Position numbers and translations under genes: made by a program
The notes under the pieces: generated by a model
Seen by the model: the letters and a program-made list of their open reading frames with translations, nothing else
Told to the model about the DNA's origin: nothing
Databases searched by the model: none
Source: Calothrix sp. NIES-4105
GTDB taxonomy: Bacteria > Cyanobacteriota > Cyanobacteriia > Cyanobacteriales > Nostocaceae
Direction: 5' to 3'
Assembly (NCBI RefSeq): GCF_002368415.1
Contig: NZ_AP018290.1
Coordinates: 2,111,470-2,175,469, forward strand
DNA length: 64,000 nt
Shown here: piece after piece, positions 1-9,425 of the stretch
Numbering within the stretch: the stretch's first letter is position 1
Layout of the letters: each line of letters opens with the position of its first letter

Positions 1-417
1 AATCCTGCTGGAGTAGAAAATATATTGACGCGCGTAACAGGTGGAAATGCATCCCATATTTTCGGTACGTTGGGAGTGCTTGGTACATCAAATTTATTTT
101 TGATTAATCCGAATGGAATTTTATTTGGGCAGAATGCTTCTTTAGATATGCAAGGAAGTTTTGTTGGAACAACAGCGAATGGAGTGCAGTTTGAGAATCA
201 AGAACTTTTTAGTACCATAAACCCCCAAACACCTTCATTACTTATGGTAAATGTGCCTACAGGGTTGCAGTATGGGAGAAATCCAAGAGCAATTCAAGTA
301 CAGAAAGCGAGTTTACAGGCGCCTAATGGTCAAGCCTTAACCCTGGCAGGTGGCACTGTAAATATTCATGGTGGGCAGTTGCTGGCGCCTTCTGGGCAAG
401 TTGATTTAGGAGGTTAA
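1..417 (+). pseudogene. Filamentous haemagglutinin (TpsA-type) N-terminal domain fragment, open at left edge
   Basis: The frame is already open at base 1 (residues NPAGVENILTRVTGG) and stops at 415-417, leaving about 138 residues. Motifs such as SNLFLINPNGILFGQNASL and the beta-helical stretch ending in LLAPSGQVDLGG are typical of the haemagglutination-activity/TPS domain that begins large two-partner-secreted adhesins. Known family members run on for many hundreds of residues after this domain, so the stop after DLGG marks a truncated copy unless the protein is a minimal secreted domain. No TpsB transporter is visible in the window. A 17-base sequence that recurs beside two other broken genes starts 12 bp after the stop. 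Confidence 0.75.
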
Positions 418-428
418 ATTTTAAATTC

Positions 429-445
429 GAGGAACTCGTGAGGAA
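429..445 (+). repeat. 17-bp GAGGAACTYGTGAGGAR repeat, copy 1
   Basis: GAGGAACTCGTGAGGAA lies just downstream of the haemagglutinin stop. Near-identical copies occur at 21769-21785 and 27273-27289, each also next to a truncated gene. Its nature is unknown. Confidence 0.6.
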
Positions 446-573
446 TTTTAAGTAAGTTTTAAGATTTGTAAAAAAGCTCAACTGTGGGACAGGCTACTTT
501 GTATTATCAATATGGTAAGTATAAAACTAATTTGATGCGAAGTAAATTATGCCCTGAAACTAAAAGCCCAGGT

Positions 574-601
574 CTGCACAAATAAAGCTTGCTTTGTGCA
601 G
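574..601. other. Hairpin upstream of the first response regulator
   Basis: CTGCACAAA (574-582) and TTTGTGCAG (593-601) form a perfect 9-bp stem around a 10-base loop. No U-rich tail follows, so a simple intrinsic terminator is doubtful. It lies in the leader region of the regulator starting at 685 and could be regulatory. Confidence 0.4.
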
Positions 602-684
602 GCTAATTATATACAGAAAGTATATGACTAATTTCTTGACTGTGAGCTATAAAATTTCAGTTCCCATCGCTAAATAATTAGGTA

Positions 685-2949
685 ATGAAAATTTTAGTTA
701 TCGAGGATGATGTGCTTGTTTGTGAAGCGCTAACGCTCATCCTTACCGACCAAAACTATGCAGTTGAGACAGTAGCGGATGGTGAAGCCGCTAAAGATTT
801 AGTTCAAACTTACGAGTATGATTTAATACTGCTTGATATTGTAATACCCAAAATAGATGGTATCAGCCTTTGCCGTCAAATTCGTGACTTAGGTTTACAA
901 ACCCCAATTTTGTTATTAACAGGACGCGATAGCAGTCACGATAAAGCAGTCGGTTTAAATGCAGGTGCTGATGATTATCTTGTTAAACCTTTCGATCAAG
1001 AAGAGCTAATAGCGAGGATACATGCTCTTTTACGCCGTGGTCAAATGTCTTCACAACCTGTATTAACAGCTGGAGAATTAAGACTTGACCCGACTAGTTG
1101 TGAAGTTAGCTATGGCAATGAAATCTTGGCTTTAACTCCAAAAGAATACGCGCTTTTAGAACTTTTTATGCGGAATAGCAAGCGAGTATTTAGCTGCGGA
1201 ATGATTTTAGAGCATTTATGGTCTTATGAAGAAGTTCCTAGCGAAGATGCTGTTCGTACTCATATTAAAGGGTTACGGCAAAAGTTAAAAGCAGCTGGAG
1301 CATCTAGCGATATAGTTGAAACAGTTTATGGAATTGGTTATCGGTTAAAAGCATTACAACATCAAAAAACTGAGAAATCTACCTCTCATGTTGAAACAGC
1401 TTCTTCAAAGCAAAAAACGATTTCGGCAATCACTGGAGTCTGGCATAAGTATAAAGAAGTCGTCGCTCAACAAGTCAATATTTTAGTACAAGCTGCTGAG
1501 TCCTTAAAATCTAATAATTTTAAACCAGACTTACGTTCATCAGCACAAACAGTGGCGCATAGTTTCGCTGGCTCTCTAGGAACTTTCGGCTTGGAAAAAG
1601 GTTCTAAAATTGCCCGTAAGCTGGAGAAGATGCTACAACCTGAAAATGATTTAAACGCAAACGATGCGAAAAAAATTAATGAATTAATAAAAGCTTTAGT
1701 ACAAGAAATCGAGCAGTTTTCACCACCAACATCACAGTTAACTGAAAATGAACAAAACCAACTTCCATTGATTTTAGTTGTTGATAATGAAGTAGTAGTA
1801 GTCGAACTTATAAATCAAGCAATAAATAAAGGTTTACAAGTTATTGGCGCCAGTGATGTTAATACAGCTCGTACTAAACTTTATAGTGAACATCCAAGTA
1901 TTGTTTTGCTCGACCCTACTGTTTGTGAAAGTTGGGAGGATGTTAGTAGCTTACTGACAGACCTCAAGCAACGAAAACCACCTGTACCTGCTGTAATTTT
2001 CACAGAGAAGACAGATTTTGCTAATCGCTTACAAACCGCTCGTAAGGGTGGAAATACCTTTTTACAGAAACCGACTACAGCAACACAAGTCTTAGAAGTT
2101 GTTACACAAGTATTAGAGCGAGATGAAAATGCTGAAACTAATATTTTAGCAGTCGATGATGACCCGAAAATTCTAGAAATTTTACAAATTTTACTGGGGC
2201 ATTGGGGATTAAAAGTACGTACTTTGGATAATCCCAATAAATTTTGGGAAGTATTAGAAGCAACAAAACCAGATTTACTTATCTTAGATGTAGAAATGCC
2301 AGAGATAAACGGTATTGAGCTTTGTCAAGTAGTTCGTAATGACCCTCACTGGAGTGATTTGCCTATTGTGTTTTTAACGGCTCATACTGATGCTGATATT
2401 ATAAATCAAGTATTTAGTGTAGGCGCCGATGATTTTGTCAGCAAGCCAATTGTTGGCCCCGAACTCATTGCCCGCATTCTTAACCGTTTGGAACGTAATA
2501 AATTATTACGACGTGTAGCACAAAGCCAAACTTCCGTGGATCGCAATTCTTGTTCATATTGGCGCACTATATTTGATGCGGAACCAGAATGTGTAAAGGT
2601 GCTTGCAAGCGATGGGACTTTACTAGAAATGAATCCCGCAGGATTTGCAATGATTGAAGCTGAAAAAGGTGATGATATAATTGGTCATAATATTTACTCT
2701 TTAATTACCCCAGAATACCGCGATGCATTTGAAAAACTAAATCAAAAAGTATTTGCAGGCAGTTCCGGGACGTTAGAATTTGAAATCATTACTTGTAAAG
2801 GAAACCATCGATGGCTAGAAACTCACGCTGTACCTATGCAGCAACCTGATAAAAGTATAGTAGCAGTATTGATTACACGTGATATTACAAAACAGAAAAA
2901 AGCTTTATCAGAATTGAAGAAAATCGAGCAATTGTTACAACAAACTTAA
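685..2949 (+). CDS. OmpR-family regulator with HPt, two extra receivers and a PAS domain
   Basis: A 754-residue cytoplasmic signalling protein. Order: receiver 1 (about 1-120, acidic pair ED-D, phosphoacceptor D51 in LILLDIVIP, K in LVKPFD); winged-helix DNA-binding domain (about 128-225, ending TVYGIGYRLK); HPt domain (about 250-345, candidate His in AHSFAGSLGTFG); receiver 2 (about 360-475); receiver 3 (about 485-605, LLILDVEMP, KPI); PAS domain (about 625-740). Receiver 2 is divergent: DNE replaces the usual acidic motif and its phosphoacceptor loop reads VLLDPTV. The PAS domain closely matches the second PAS of the kinase at 5159 (both contain AEPECVKV), so this gene looks like a regulator with part of a kinase N-terminus fused on. 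There is no kinase core. The target promoters are inferred, not seen. Confidence 0.9.
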   Translation: MKILVIEDDVLVCEALTLILTDQNYAVETVADGEAAKDLVQTYEYDLILLDIVIPKIDGISLCRQIRDLGLQTPILLLTGRDSSHDKAVGLNAGADDYLVKPFDQEELIARIHALLRRGQMSSQPVLTAGELRLDPTSCEVSYGNEILALTPKEYALLELFMRNSKRVFSCGMILEHLWSYEEVPSEDAVRTHIKGLRQKLKAAGASSDIVETVYGIGYRLKALQHQKTEKSTSHVETASSKQKTISAITGVWHKYKEVVAQQVNILVQAAESLKSNNFKPDLRSSAQTVAHSFAGSLGTFGLEKGSKIARKLEKMLQPENDLNANDAKKINELIKALVQEIEQFSPPTSQLTENEQNQLPLILVVDNEVVVVELINQAINKGLQVIGASDVNTARTKLYSEHPSIVLLDPTVCESWEDVSSLLTDLKQRKPPVPAVIFTEKTDFANRLQTARKGGNTFLQKPTTATQVLEVVTQVLERDENAETNILAVDDDPKILEILQILLGHWGLKVRTLDNPNKFWEVLEATKPDLLILDVEMPEINGIELCQVVRNDPHWSDLPIVFLTAHTDADIINQVFSVGADDFVSKPIVGPELIARILNRLERNKLLRRVAQSQTSVDRNSCSYWRTIFDAEPECVKVLASDGTLLEMNPAGFAMIEAEKGDDIIGHNIYSLITPEYRDAFEKLNQKVFAGSSGTLEFEIITCKGNHRWLETHAVPMQQPDKSIVAVLITRDITKQKKALSELKKIEQLLQQT

Positions 2950-2981
2950 TCAAGTTGAACAAATCGCGCGTTGCCCGATAG

Positions 2982-3160
2982 TTAAGTCTTAAAATATATT
3001 ACGAAATATTGCAAAATTGTACTGCCCTGTTGCTTGGCTAATTTCTGCATAATATTCACCACACCCCGACCAAATTTACTATCTAACGCTGCTGTCGGTT
3101 CGTCTGCTAATACAAGTTTTGGTTCACCAACCAATACGCGCGCGATGGCAATGCGTTGTC
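2982..3160 (-). pseudogene. Fragment of a DevA/MacB-type ABC transporter ATPase
   Basis: The minus strand encodes about 55 residues beginning [20 protein letters not shown], followed by [12 protein letters not shown] and a piece up to an early stop. This is the stretch from the ABC signature through Walker B and D-loop of DevA-like (MacB/LolD) ATPases. The Walker A part and the end of the protein are missing. It is joined directly to a fragment of an unrelated gene at 3161, so this is a decayed remnant. Confidence 0.8.
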
Positions 3161-3260
3161 GATTTATATTTATATGGTGAAGTATTAACTATTGATGGCA
3201 CTATTAAAGACTCGGCGGTGCTATCTAGTCAAACAATAACTATTAACGGCGCCGTCAATG
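3161..3260 (+). pseudogene. 100-bp copy of the bactofilin-like gene at 21938
   Basis: These 100 bases align without gaps to 22118-22217 with about ten differences by eye. The copy reads [20 protein letters not shown] and stops at TGA soon after. It abuts the devA fragment at 3160/3161 and supplies DNA just upstream of the next gene. Confidence 0.85.
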
Positions 3261-3296
3261 CTGACTGAGCTAAACACCACATCTAGAATATTACTC

Positions 3297-5162
3297 ATGA
3301 AAATTTTATTAGTCTCAGATGATGGATTGCAGAGTGCCACACTCACTAAAGTATTATCGGCAAATCGCTACATCCTCGACAAGGCTTTAGATGGGCAAGC
3401 TGGGTTAAACCTAGCAACGGACATAGAGTATGACTTGATTTTGTTAGATGTGCATTTGCCTTCCTTGGACGCAATGAGTCTGTGTCGAAAGTTGCGCTCA
3501 ATAGGCTACTTAAAACCGATCTTGTTCATGACAGCCAATGATGACGATGAAGATGTGGTAGCTCTTTTTAATGCAGGCGCCGATGATTACATAAGTAAAC
3601 CTTTTGCTCCAGAAGTACTGTTAGCCAAGATGCGAACCTTACTGCGCCGTAGCGGTGTGATAGCTGCTTCGTCGGGTGCTTTAAACCCAACGACTTTAAA
3701 GTGGGGTAAGCTTTGTTTAAGCCCAGATTCCGGTCGGGTAACAGTGGATGACCTTGTTGTTGCTCTCACCGCAACCGAATATAATCTGCTGGAATTGTTT
3801 TTGCGAAATCCTAATCGTATTTTTAGCCGCAGTGCCATTTTAGACAAGCTATGGAGTCTTTCACAGGCGCCAACTGATCGGGCTATTATTACTCATATTA
3901 AAGATTTACGAAAGAAACTGAAAGCAAGCGGGTTAGTTGAAGACTTGCTTGAAACTATTTATGGCATGGGCTATCGATTGAAGCCGGCTCCTAGCTCGAA
4001 CTCAAAAGAAAATAACCAGCTTGACAAACCGCAGTCCGCGATTAACAAAATTCTAGAACGATTCCGTGATACTTTTAATGAACAAGTCACCGTATTGAAA
4101 CAAGCAAAGAGCGTCCTGTTGGCAGGACAAACAAAAGAGTTGCAAGCGGCAAAGCTTGAAGCGCATAAGTTAGCAGGCTCGTTAGCGACCTTTGGGTATC
4201 CAGATGGGTCAAAGCTGGCGAGATCGCTGGAGCATTTATTAATGAAGGACTCGCCTTTTACGCTTGTTGAAATTGAGCGCTACTGTGAACTTGTCACCGC
4301 ATTACAGCAAGCGTTAGCAAAAGCACCCGTGACCCAGACAGCTTTACCAATTTCTACCACCCCAGCCTATAAAGTGCTGGTAATCGATGACGATGTGGCA
4401 TTGACCGAGCGATTAAAGGCAGAATCCGAAGCTTGGGGGGTACAGATAAAGGTTATATCTAATCTTACCGATGCTCGTAGTAGTCTCAAAAAGGCGCCTC
4501 CTGACCTGATTCTGCTGGATTTGAGTTTTCCTGATGCAGAGTTAGATGGATTAACGCTACTGCAAGAGATAAAAGGGCTAACGCCAAATCTGCCGATAAT
4601 TATATTTACAGCTCGAGATAGTCTCACGGTAAGATTAGCAGTCTCTCGGTTAGGGGCACGACAATTTTTGCATAAACCTGCCACTACTGAGCAAATATTT
4701 CGGACGATTACTCAGGTATTATCCCCTTATAAAGCATCAAGAGCCAAAGTATTAATTGTTGATGATGATCCAGCGGCATTAACTCTATTGTCAAGTATAC
4801 TGACTCCTTGGGGGTTAGAAGTTGTCACCCTCACCGAACCCCAACACTTTTGGGAGGTTTTAGTATCAACCAAGCCTAACCTAGTTTTGTTAGACTTGGA
4901 AATGCCTAATGTTAGCGGATTAGAGCTATGTCAGGTCGTGCGGCAAGATTCCCAGTGGGGCAATTTACCTATCCTTGTTGTGACGGCTCATACAGATGCT
5001 GACTCGCTTGTTGGTGCATTCGCCGCTGGCGCCGATGATTTTATCACAAAACCGATTTTGGGACCAGAACTCGTAACCCGAATCCTCAGCCGAATTGAAC
5101 GAAGCCTACATCAAAGTATCTTCGCTACAAACACCAGCATTAAAGGGGAAATCCAACCATGA
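3297..5162 (+). CDS. OmpR-family regulator with HPt and two extra receivers (quartet A)
   Basis: A 621-residue protein: receiver 1 (1-118, D51 in LILLDVHLP, K in ISKPFA), winged helix (about 130-225, ending TIYGMGYRLK), HPt (about 250-340, H in AHKLAGSLATFG), receiver 2 (about 355-472, LILLDLSFP) and receiver 3 (about 480-605, LVLLDLEMP). The acidic pocket of receiver 1 reads SDD. ATG 3297 (MKILLVSDD) matches the N-terminus of the two sister regulators. An upstream ATG at 3258 would add 13 residues encoded partly by the duplicated fragment that ends at 3260, so it is rejected. The stop overlaps the kinase start (ATGA at 5159-5162), so translation is probably coupled. A phosphorelay kinase-receiver-HPt-receiver ending in DNA binding is a reasonable inference. 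Confidence 0.92.
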   Translation: MKILLVSDDGLQSATLTKVLSANRYILDKALDGQAGLNLATDIEYDLILLDVHLPSLDAMSLCRKLRSIGYLKPILFMTANDDDEDVVALFNAGADDYISKPFAPEVLLAKMRTLLRRSGVIAASSGALNPTTLKWGKLCLSPDSGRVTVDDLVVALTATEYNLLELFLRNPNRIFSRSAILDKLWSLSQAPTDRAIITHIKDLRKKLKASGLVEDLLETIYGMGYRLKPAPSSNSKENNQLDKPQSAINKILERFRDTFNEQVTVLKQAKSVLLAGQTKELQAAKLEAHKLAGSLATFGYPDGSKLARSLEHLLMKDSPFTLVEIERYCELVTALQQALAKAPVTQTALPISTTPAYKVLVIDDDVALTERLKAESEAWGVQIKVISNLTDARSSLKKAPPDLILLDLSFPDAELDGLTLLQEIKGLTPNLPIIIFTARDSLTVRLAVSRLGARQFLHKPATTEQIFRTITQVLSPYKASRAKVLIVDDDPAALTLLSSILTPWGLEVVTLTEPQHFWEVLVSTKPNLVLLDLEMPNVSGLELCQVVRQDSQWGNLPILVVTAHTDADSLVGAFAAGADDFITKPILGPELVTRILSRIERSLHQSIFATNTSIKGEIQP

Positions 5163-7870
5163 CAACAATTGAACAACTAAACCAACAATTTGTTCAAGAC
5201 GATACGGAGCGCTTAAGAATTGCCTTAAATGCAGCTCAGATGGGAATGTGGGATTGGAACCTAGTGACGGGGGAAATTAACTGGTCGTCAGAACATGAGC
5301 AGTTGTTTGGCTTACCTTCTGGCTCGTTTGATGGCAGCTATGAAACTTTTGATGCTTGCCTGCATCCCGATGATCGAGATGGCTTGAGGGTGGTGGTTGC
5401 CCACTCATTGCGCGCTCGTGTACCTTATCAGCACGAATTTCGGGTAATTTGGGCAGACGGTAGCATTCATTGGATTGAAGGACGAGGGCAAGCGTTTTAT
5501 GACGAGCTTGGGGAAGCGGTACGGATGTTAGGAACGGTGATGGCCATCGATGACCGCAAGCGTTTAGAGGGTGCTTTAAAGCAGAGCGAACAACAATTTC
5601 GCGCGATTTTTGAAGCCGAACCTGAATGCGTCAAGGTGGTAACGGCTGATGGAATGCTGCAAAACATGAATCCTGCCGGACTTGCAATGATTGAAGCTGA
5701 TAGTTTAGAAGCAGTGCTTGGGCAATGTGTTTGTCCCCTGGTTAGCCCAGCCTATCAGCAAGCGTTTCTAAACTTCACACAACAAGTAGCACAAGGCAAG
5801 AGCGCTATCTTAGAGTTTGAAATGATTGGCCTTAAAGGGACTCAGCGTTGGTTAGAATCCCATGCGGTGCCACTAATTGTCTCGGATCAAGCCGAGGCTT
5901 TAGTTTTAGCAGTAACACGAGACATCACAGAACGCAAGCAAGCTGAAATTGAATTGGTAAGAGCCAAACTCGAACTGGAACAACGAGTTGCAGAGCGCAC
6001 CGCAGAACTTACCACCGTTAACGATCACTTGCAAGTGGCGTTGATTGAACAACAACAGGCAAAACAGGAAATTGAGGATATTTACAATAACTCTCCATGT
6101 GGTTATCACTCACTTGATGCAGATGGAAAGTTTGTTCGGATTAATAATACAGAACTCCAATGGTTAGGGTATACCCGCGCTGAAATTTTGCACCAGAAAT
6201 TTGCTGATTTCCTTACTCCTGAAAGCAAACAGGTTTTTTACGAAAATTTTCCCAACTTCAAGCAGCAGGGTTGCATTAATAATTTGGAGTTTCAGATGGT
6301 TGCCAAAGACGGCTCAACCCGTTGGTTCAACCTGAATGCAACCGCTATTCAGGACGATAAAGGAAACTTTATCATGAGCCACAGTAACCTTTTTGACATC
6401 GACGAACGCAAACGTTTACAGGAGAAGTTGACTAACCGGGAAGCATGGCTAAATACTTTTTTTACCCACAGCCCCATTGGAATGGCAATTCTAGATAATC
6501 AAATGCGGGTTGTTCAAATCAATGCATCTGCTGCTACATTCAACAATCTTGCCATTGAGGAACATATTGGTAACTCAATGCTCGATCTATTTCCTGATTG
6601 GGCTTCAACACTCGAACCGATTTATCAGCAGGTTCTAGAAACGGGACAACCCTTGATCAATCTCGAAGTTAGTGGCAATGACCCCCGCAAGAAAGGCGCC
6701 TTGAGACATTTCTTAGTGTCTTATCAGCCGATTTTAACACCAAAAGGGCAAGTAAATGGCTTTGGTTATGTTGCCATTGATGTCAGTGATCGCAAACGGA
6801 CTGAAGCCGCTTTAAGCCACAGTGAAGAAAAGTTTCGTCAGCTTGCCGAAAATATTCAAGATGTATTTTGGATCGCGGATATCGCCAATCAGCAAGTTCT
6901 CTATGTTAGCCCTGCCTATGAAACGCTGTGGGGACGAAGCCGTGAGTCGCTGTATCAAAATTTCGGCGAGTGGCTCAATGCGATTCATCCGGAGGATCGC
7001 CCGCGTGTGGAGCAAACTTTACGCTCGAAGGCGCCGCAGGGCTGTTATGACCACGAGTATCGTGTGATACATGCGGATGGTTCGATTCGCTGGATTCGTG
7101 ATCGCGCCTTTCCCATTAAAAATGAAGCTGGAGAAATCATTCGCACGGCTGGCATCGCCGAAGATATTACTGAGCGGCAACGAGTTGAAGAAATCAAGAA
7201 TGAGTTTATCAGCATTGTTAGCCATGAATTACGAACACCACTGATGGCAATTCAGATGTCGCTAGGATTACTCAAAACAGGAATTTATGCCAATAAGCCA
7301 GACAAAGCTCAACGCATGATCGAGATTGCCTCGATTGATACCAATCGCCTGGTTAACTTAGTTAACGACATTTTAGATTTAGAACGCTTAGAATCAGGGC
7401 GCACAGTTTTAGAAAAGACGGTTTGCCAAGCTTATGAGTTAATGCAGCAAGCGGTAGACGGAGTACAAGCGCTCGCAAGTGGGCAAAATATTACGCTTGT
7501 GATTGCACCAAGTCACGCAAGCGTTTGGGCAGCAGGCGATACAATTGTCCAAACCCTGACCAACTTGTTAAGCAATGCCATTAAGTTTTCACCTCCCTAT
7601 TCAGTCATTCATTTAGGCGCCGAACAGCAAATAGATCACGTGTTATTCCAAGTCAGCGATACTGGGCGAGGTATTCCCGCTGACAAGTTAGAAACAATCT
7701 TTGGGCGGTTTCAACAGGTTGATGCTAGTGATGCACGCTCAAAAGGAGGAACTGGGTTAGGGTTGCCCATCTGTCGCAGTATTGTTGAAAAGCAGGGTGG
7801 TAAAATTTGGGCAGAAAGTACCTTGGGCACTGGCAGTAAATTTTTCTTCACCTTACCTGTTCCACTATAA
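5159..7870 (+). CDS. Multi-PAS sensor histidine kinase (quartet A)
   Basis: A 903-residue soluble kinase with no membrane segment. Five PAS-type domains occur at roughly 20-135, 145-260, 308-425, 428-550 and 555-675, with a coiled-coil linker near 262-305. The catalytic core follows: H box IVSHELRTPL with H689, N box LLSNAIKFSP, G1 DTGRGIP, F box IFGRFQQVD and G2 GGTGLGLPIC, all intact. The first PAS has the PAS_3 type WDWNLVTGEINWS and ends in a DDRKR linker. It shares a 4-bp overlap with the preceding regulator and is followed 14 bp later by a single receiver, its likely partners. The sensed signal cannot be read from sequence. Confidence 0.93.
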   Translation: MTTIEQLNQQFVQDDTERLRIALNAAQMGMWDWNLVTGEINWSSEHEQLFGLPSGSFDGSYETFDACLHPDDRDGLRVVVAHSLRARVPYQHEFRVIWADGSIHWIEGRGQAFYDELGEAVRMLGTVMAIDDRKRLEGALKQSEQQFRAIFEAEPECVKVVTADGMLQNMNPAGLAMIEADSLEAVLGQCVCPLVSPAYQQAFLNFTQQVAQGKSAILEFEMIGLKGTQRWLESHAVPLIVSDQAEALVLAVTRDITERKQAEIELVRAKLELEQRVAERTAELTTVNDHLQVALIEQQQAKQEIEDIYNNSPCGYHSLDADGKFVRINNTELQWLGYTRAEILHQKFADFLTPESKQVFYENFPNFKQQGCINNLEFQMVAKDGSTRWFNLNATAIQDDKGNFIMSHSNLFDIDERKRLQEKLTNREAWLNTFFTHSPIGMAILDNQMRVVQINASAATFNNLAIEEHIGNSMLDLFPDWASTLEPIYQQVLETGQPLINLEVSGNDPRKKGALRHFLVSYQPILTPKGQVNGFGYVAIDVSDRKRTEAALSHSEEKFRQLAENIQDVFWIADIANQQVLYVSPAYETLWGRSRESLYQNFGEWLNAIHPEDRPRVEQTLRSKAPQGCYDHEYRVIHADGSIRWIRDRAFPIKNEAGEIIRTAGIAEDITERQRVEEIKNEFISIVSHELRTPLMAIQMSLGLLKTGIYANKPDKAQRMIEIASIDTNRLVNLVNDILDLERLESGRTVLEKTVCQAYELMQQAVDGVQALASGQNITLVIAPSHASVWAAGDTIVQTLTNLLSNAIKFSPPYSVIHLGAEQQIDHVLFQVSDTGRGIPADKLETIFGRFQQVDASDARSKGGTGLGLPICRSIVEKQGGKIWAESTLGTGSKFFFTLPVPL

Positions 7871-7884
7871 AATAAAAATAATTT

Positions 7885-8265
7885 ATGACAGATAGAAAAA
7901 TTTTAGTCGTCGATGATGAGGAACGCCTTCGAGAATTAGTGCAGGCGTGTCTGGAAGACCTAGCAGGGTGGGAAACGCTGACGGCAGCCTGTGGAGAAGA
8001 ATGTTTACAAATTTTACAGACAGAATCGGTAAATGCCATTTTGTTGGATGTGTCCATGCCTGGGATGGATGGAGTTGCTGTGCATGAGAGGCTTCAGGCG
8101 AATTTAGACACACGCTCAATTCCTGTAATTCTGCTAACAGCAAAAGTTTTGCCCAGCGACCGTGCCAAGTTTGCTCAAATGGGCGTTCTGGGCCTGATTT
8201 CCAAACCGATCCAACCCGCTACCTTGGTGGCAGAAGTGGCAGAGATTTTAGGGTGGGAAGAATAA
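7885..8265 (+). CDS. Single-domain response regulator (CheY-like)
   Basis: A 126-residue stand-alone receiver with all key residues: DDEE near the N-terminus, phosphoacceptor Asp in AILLDVSMPGMDG, Thr in ILLTAK and Lys in ISKPIQP. It starts 14 bp after the kinase and matches the receiver at 17174 in its quartet (both contain AILLDVSMP and IPVILLTAKVLP). It probably carries phosphate between the kinase and the HPt domain of the regulator, or acts on a partner protein. Confidence 0.92.
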   Translation: MTDRKILVVDDEERLRELVQACLEDLAGWETLTAACGEECLQILQTESVNAILLDVSMPGMDGVAVHERLQANLDTRSIPVILLTAKVLPSDRAKFAQMGVLGLISKPIQPATLVAEVAEILGWEE

Positions 8266-8719
8266 TTTAATAATTTAACGTTTGTAACGTAACTGTTATC
8301 TTTACTAAATCTCCATTTTTATAATTTAGCTTATTTGTATATCTGACAATTCATTTGTATGTTGAAAACCTCTCCCCCAACCCCTCTCCTACAAGGAGAG
8401 GGGAGTAATTATACTCAGGAATTTCCTATACCGGGAACTAATGTGTACACACAAGCCTCTCAAAGTTACTTTTCTTATCTTTCTCCTCTTCCTTTGTGAC
8501 ATGCAGTGACCTTTGTGGTTCCTTAAAGAGATAAACCACAAAGACACACTCGTACACAAAGGGGGAATATAAGCAGGATTAAAAGATGTGTGTACACAGT
8601 AGATACCGGAAAGGGGGTCGGGGGGTTAGGTTCTACGTTTGTTTTTCCACAAGACGTGAAAAGTCAGATTTGTATATAAGGTGCAAAAAACCTTAAACCA
8701 ATTGTTAAATGTAAAAGTT
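8266..8719. other. Spacer with interspersed repeats
   Basis: No gene is seen. A hairpin of CCCCTCTCC and GGAGAGGGG (8381-8403) belongs to a repeat type common in cyanobacterial spacers. At 8495-8565 sequences of the CACAAAGG/CCTTTGTG family face each other. GTGTACACA-like words occur near 8441 and 8587. A degenerate 11-bp-spaced box pair (ATCTTTA at 8298, ATCTCCA at 8309) is followed by TATAAT at 8320, a weak promoter candidate. Confidence 0.5.
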
Positions 8720-9145
8720 ATGAAAGGTTTGCTTGCAACGGCTATGACCGCTAAAACAATTTTGTTAATTAATAATGAAGCTAATCTTGGAGAAATTTTG
8801 CACCTGAGTTTGACGGACTTTGGCGGATGGCAAGTCTTTAGTACGGGTTCTTTGTCAGAAGGATTACAACGTGCCGTTCAAGATCAACCGGATGCGATCT
8901 TACTAGCACTTTCTTCACCTTATACAGATTATTTCACATTTTTGCAAAAACTGAGGGCACAGCCTGAAACTCAAAACATTCCCGTGGTCATCTTAACCAC
9001 TGGTGCCAAGTGGCTTGACTCAAAAAGGCTTCAGCAGTTTCAAGCGGTCGGGGCAATTGATTATGCTGCTGATCCAAGCTTGCTTTCCAATCAGATTACA
9101 AAGTTGCTGAACCTTAAGGCGCCTTTAATTGGGGATGAGAGCTAG
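8720..9145 (+). CDS. Degenerate (pseudo-)receiver protein
   Basis: About 141 residues with a clear receiver fold but missing phosphorylation residues. The acidic motif is NNE instead of DDE, the phosphoacceptor loop is AILLALSSP instead of LLDLS, and the conserved KP is replaced by YAADP. The paralogue at 17672 in quartet B keeps IDDE, VVLDLS and LKPF, so this copy has lost phosphoacceptor function but not its frame. ATG 8720 (MKGLLATAMTAKT) is preferred because the alignment with the paralogue starts there; GTG 8681 and ATG 8744 are alternatives. It may work as a phosphorylation-independent binding partner, or be an early stage of decay. Confidence 0.8.
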   Translation: MKGLLATAMTAKTILLINNEANLGEILHLSLTDFGGWQVFSTGSLSEGLQRAVQDQPDAILLALSSPYTDYFTFLQKLRAQPETQNIPVVILTTGAKWLDSKRLQQFQAVGAIDYAADPSLLSNQITKLLNLKAPLIGDES

Positions 9146-9299
9146 ACACTCTAACAAATTGAAACAATTCAATTCGTCCAGAAAAATGCTTATGCAAGCT
9201 TTTTAAGTCTTGCAATTGTTACGGCATTGATACATTTCTTTAGATTTATTGTTTTTCTGAAAAATATTTCAATATAAAACGATTTACTAACAATTGGTA

Positions 9300-9332
9300 A
9301 TCTTTACTAAGTCTTTACTTTCCCTGCATACA
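9300..9332 (+). promoter_or_regulatory. Promoter with 11-bp-spaced direct repeats (site 1)
   Basis: ATCTTTAC at 9300 and GTCTTTAC at 9311 are repeats 11 bp apart. CATACA (9327-9332) is a plausible -10 element 16 bp after the second repeat start. The same layout occurs at 17578, 19979 and 20932. The gene downstream starts at 9426. OmpR/PhoB-family proteins bind such repeats; the regulator here is inferred. Confidence 0.6.
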
Positions 9333-9425
9333 GTCTAATTATTGGTCATTGACAAATTAAATTCTTGTCCAAGTCTAAGTATTGTCTGTGTTATATCAAC
9401 CACATTGTTTTAAGGAAGAAATTTT

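Noticed and set aside
3258-3296. In-frame upstream ATG for the regulator at 3297
   Set aside because: It lies in the duplicated bactofilin scrap and the two sister regulators start at the MKILL motif.
2950-3296. Functional devA-type ABC exporter
   Set aside because: Only about 55 codons are present, without Walker A.
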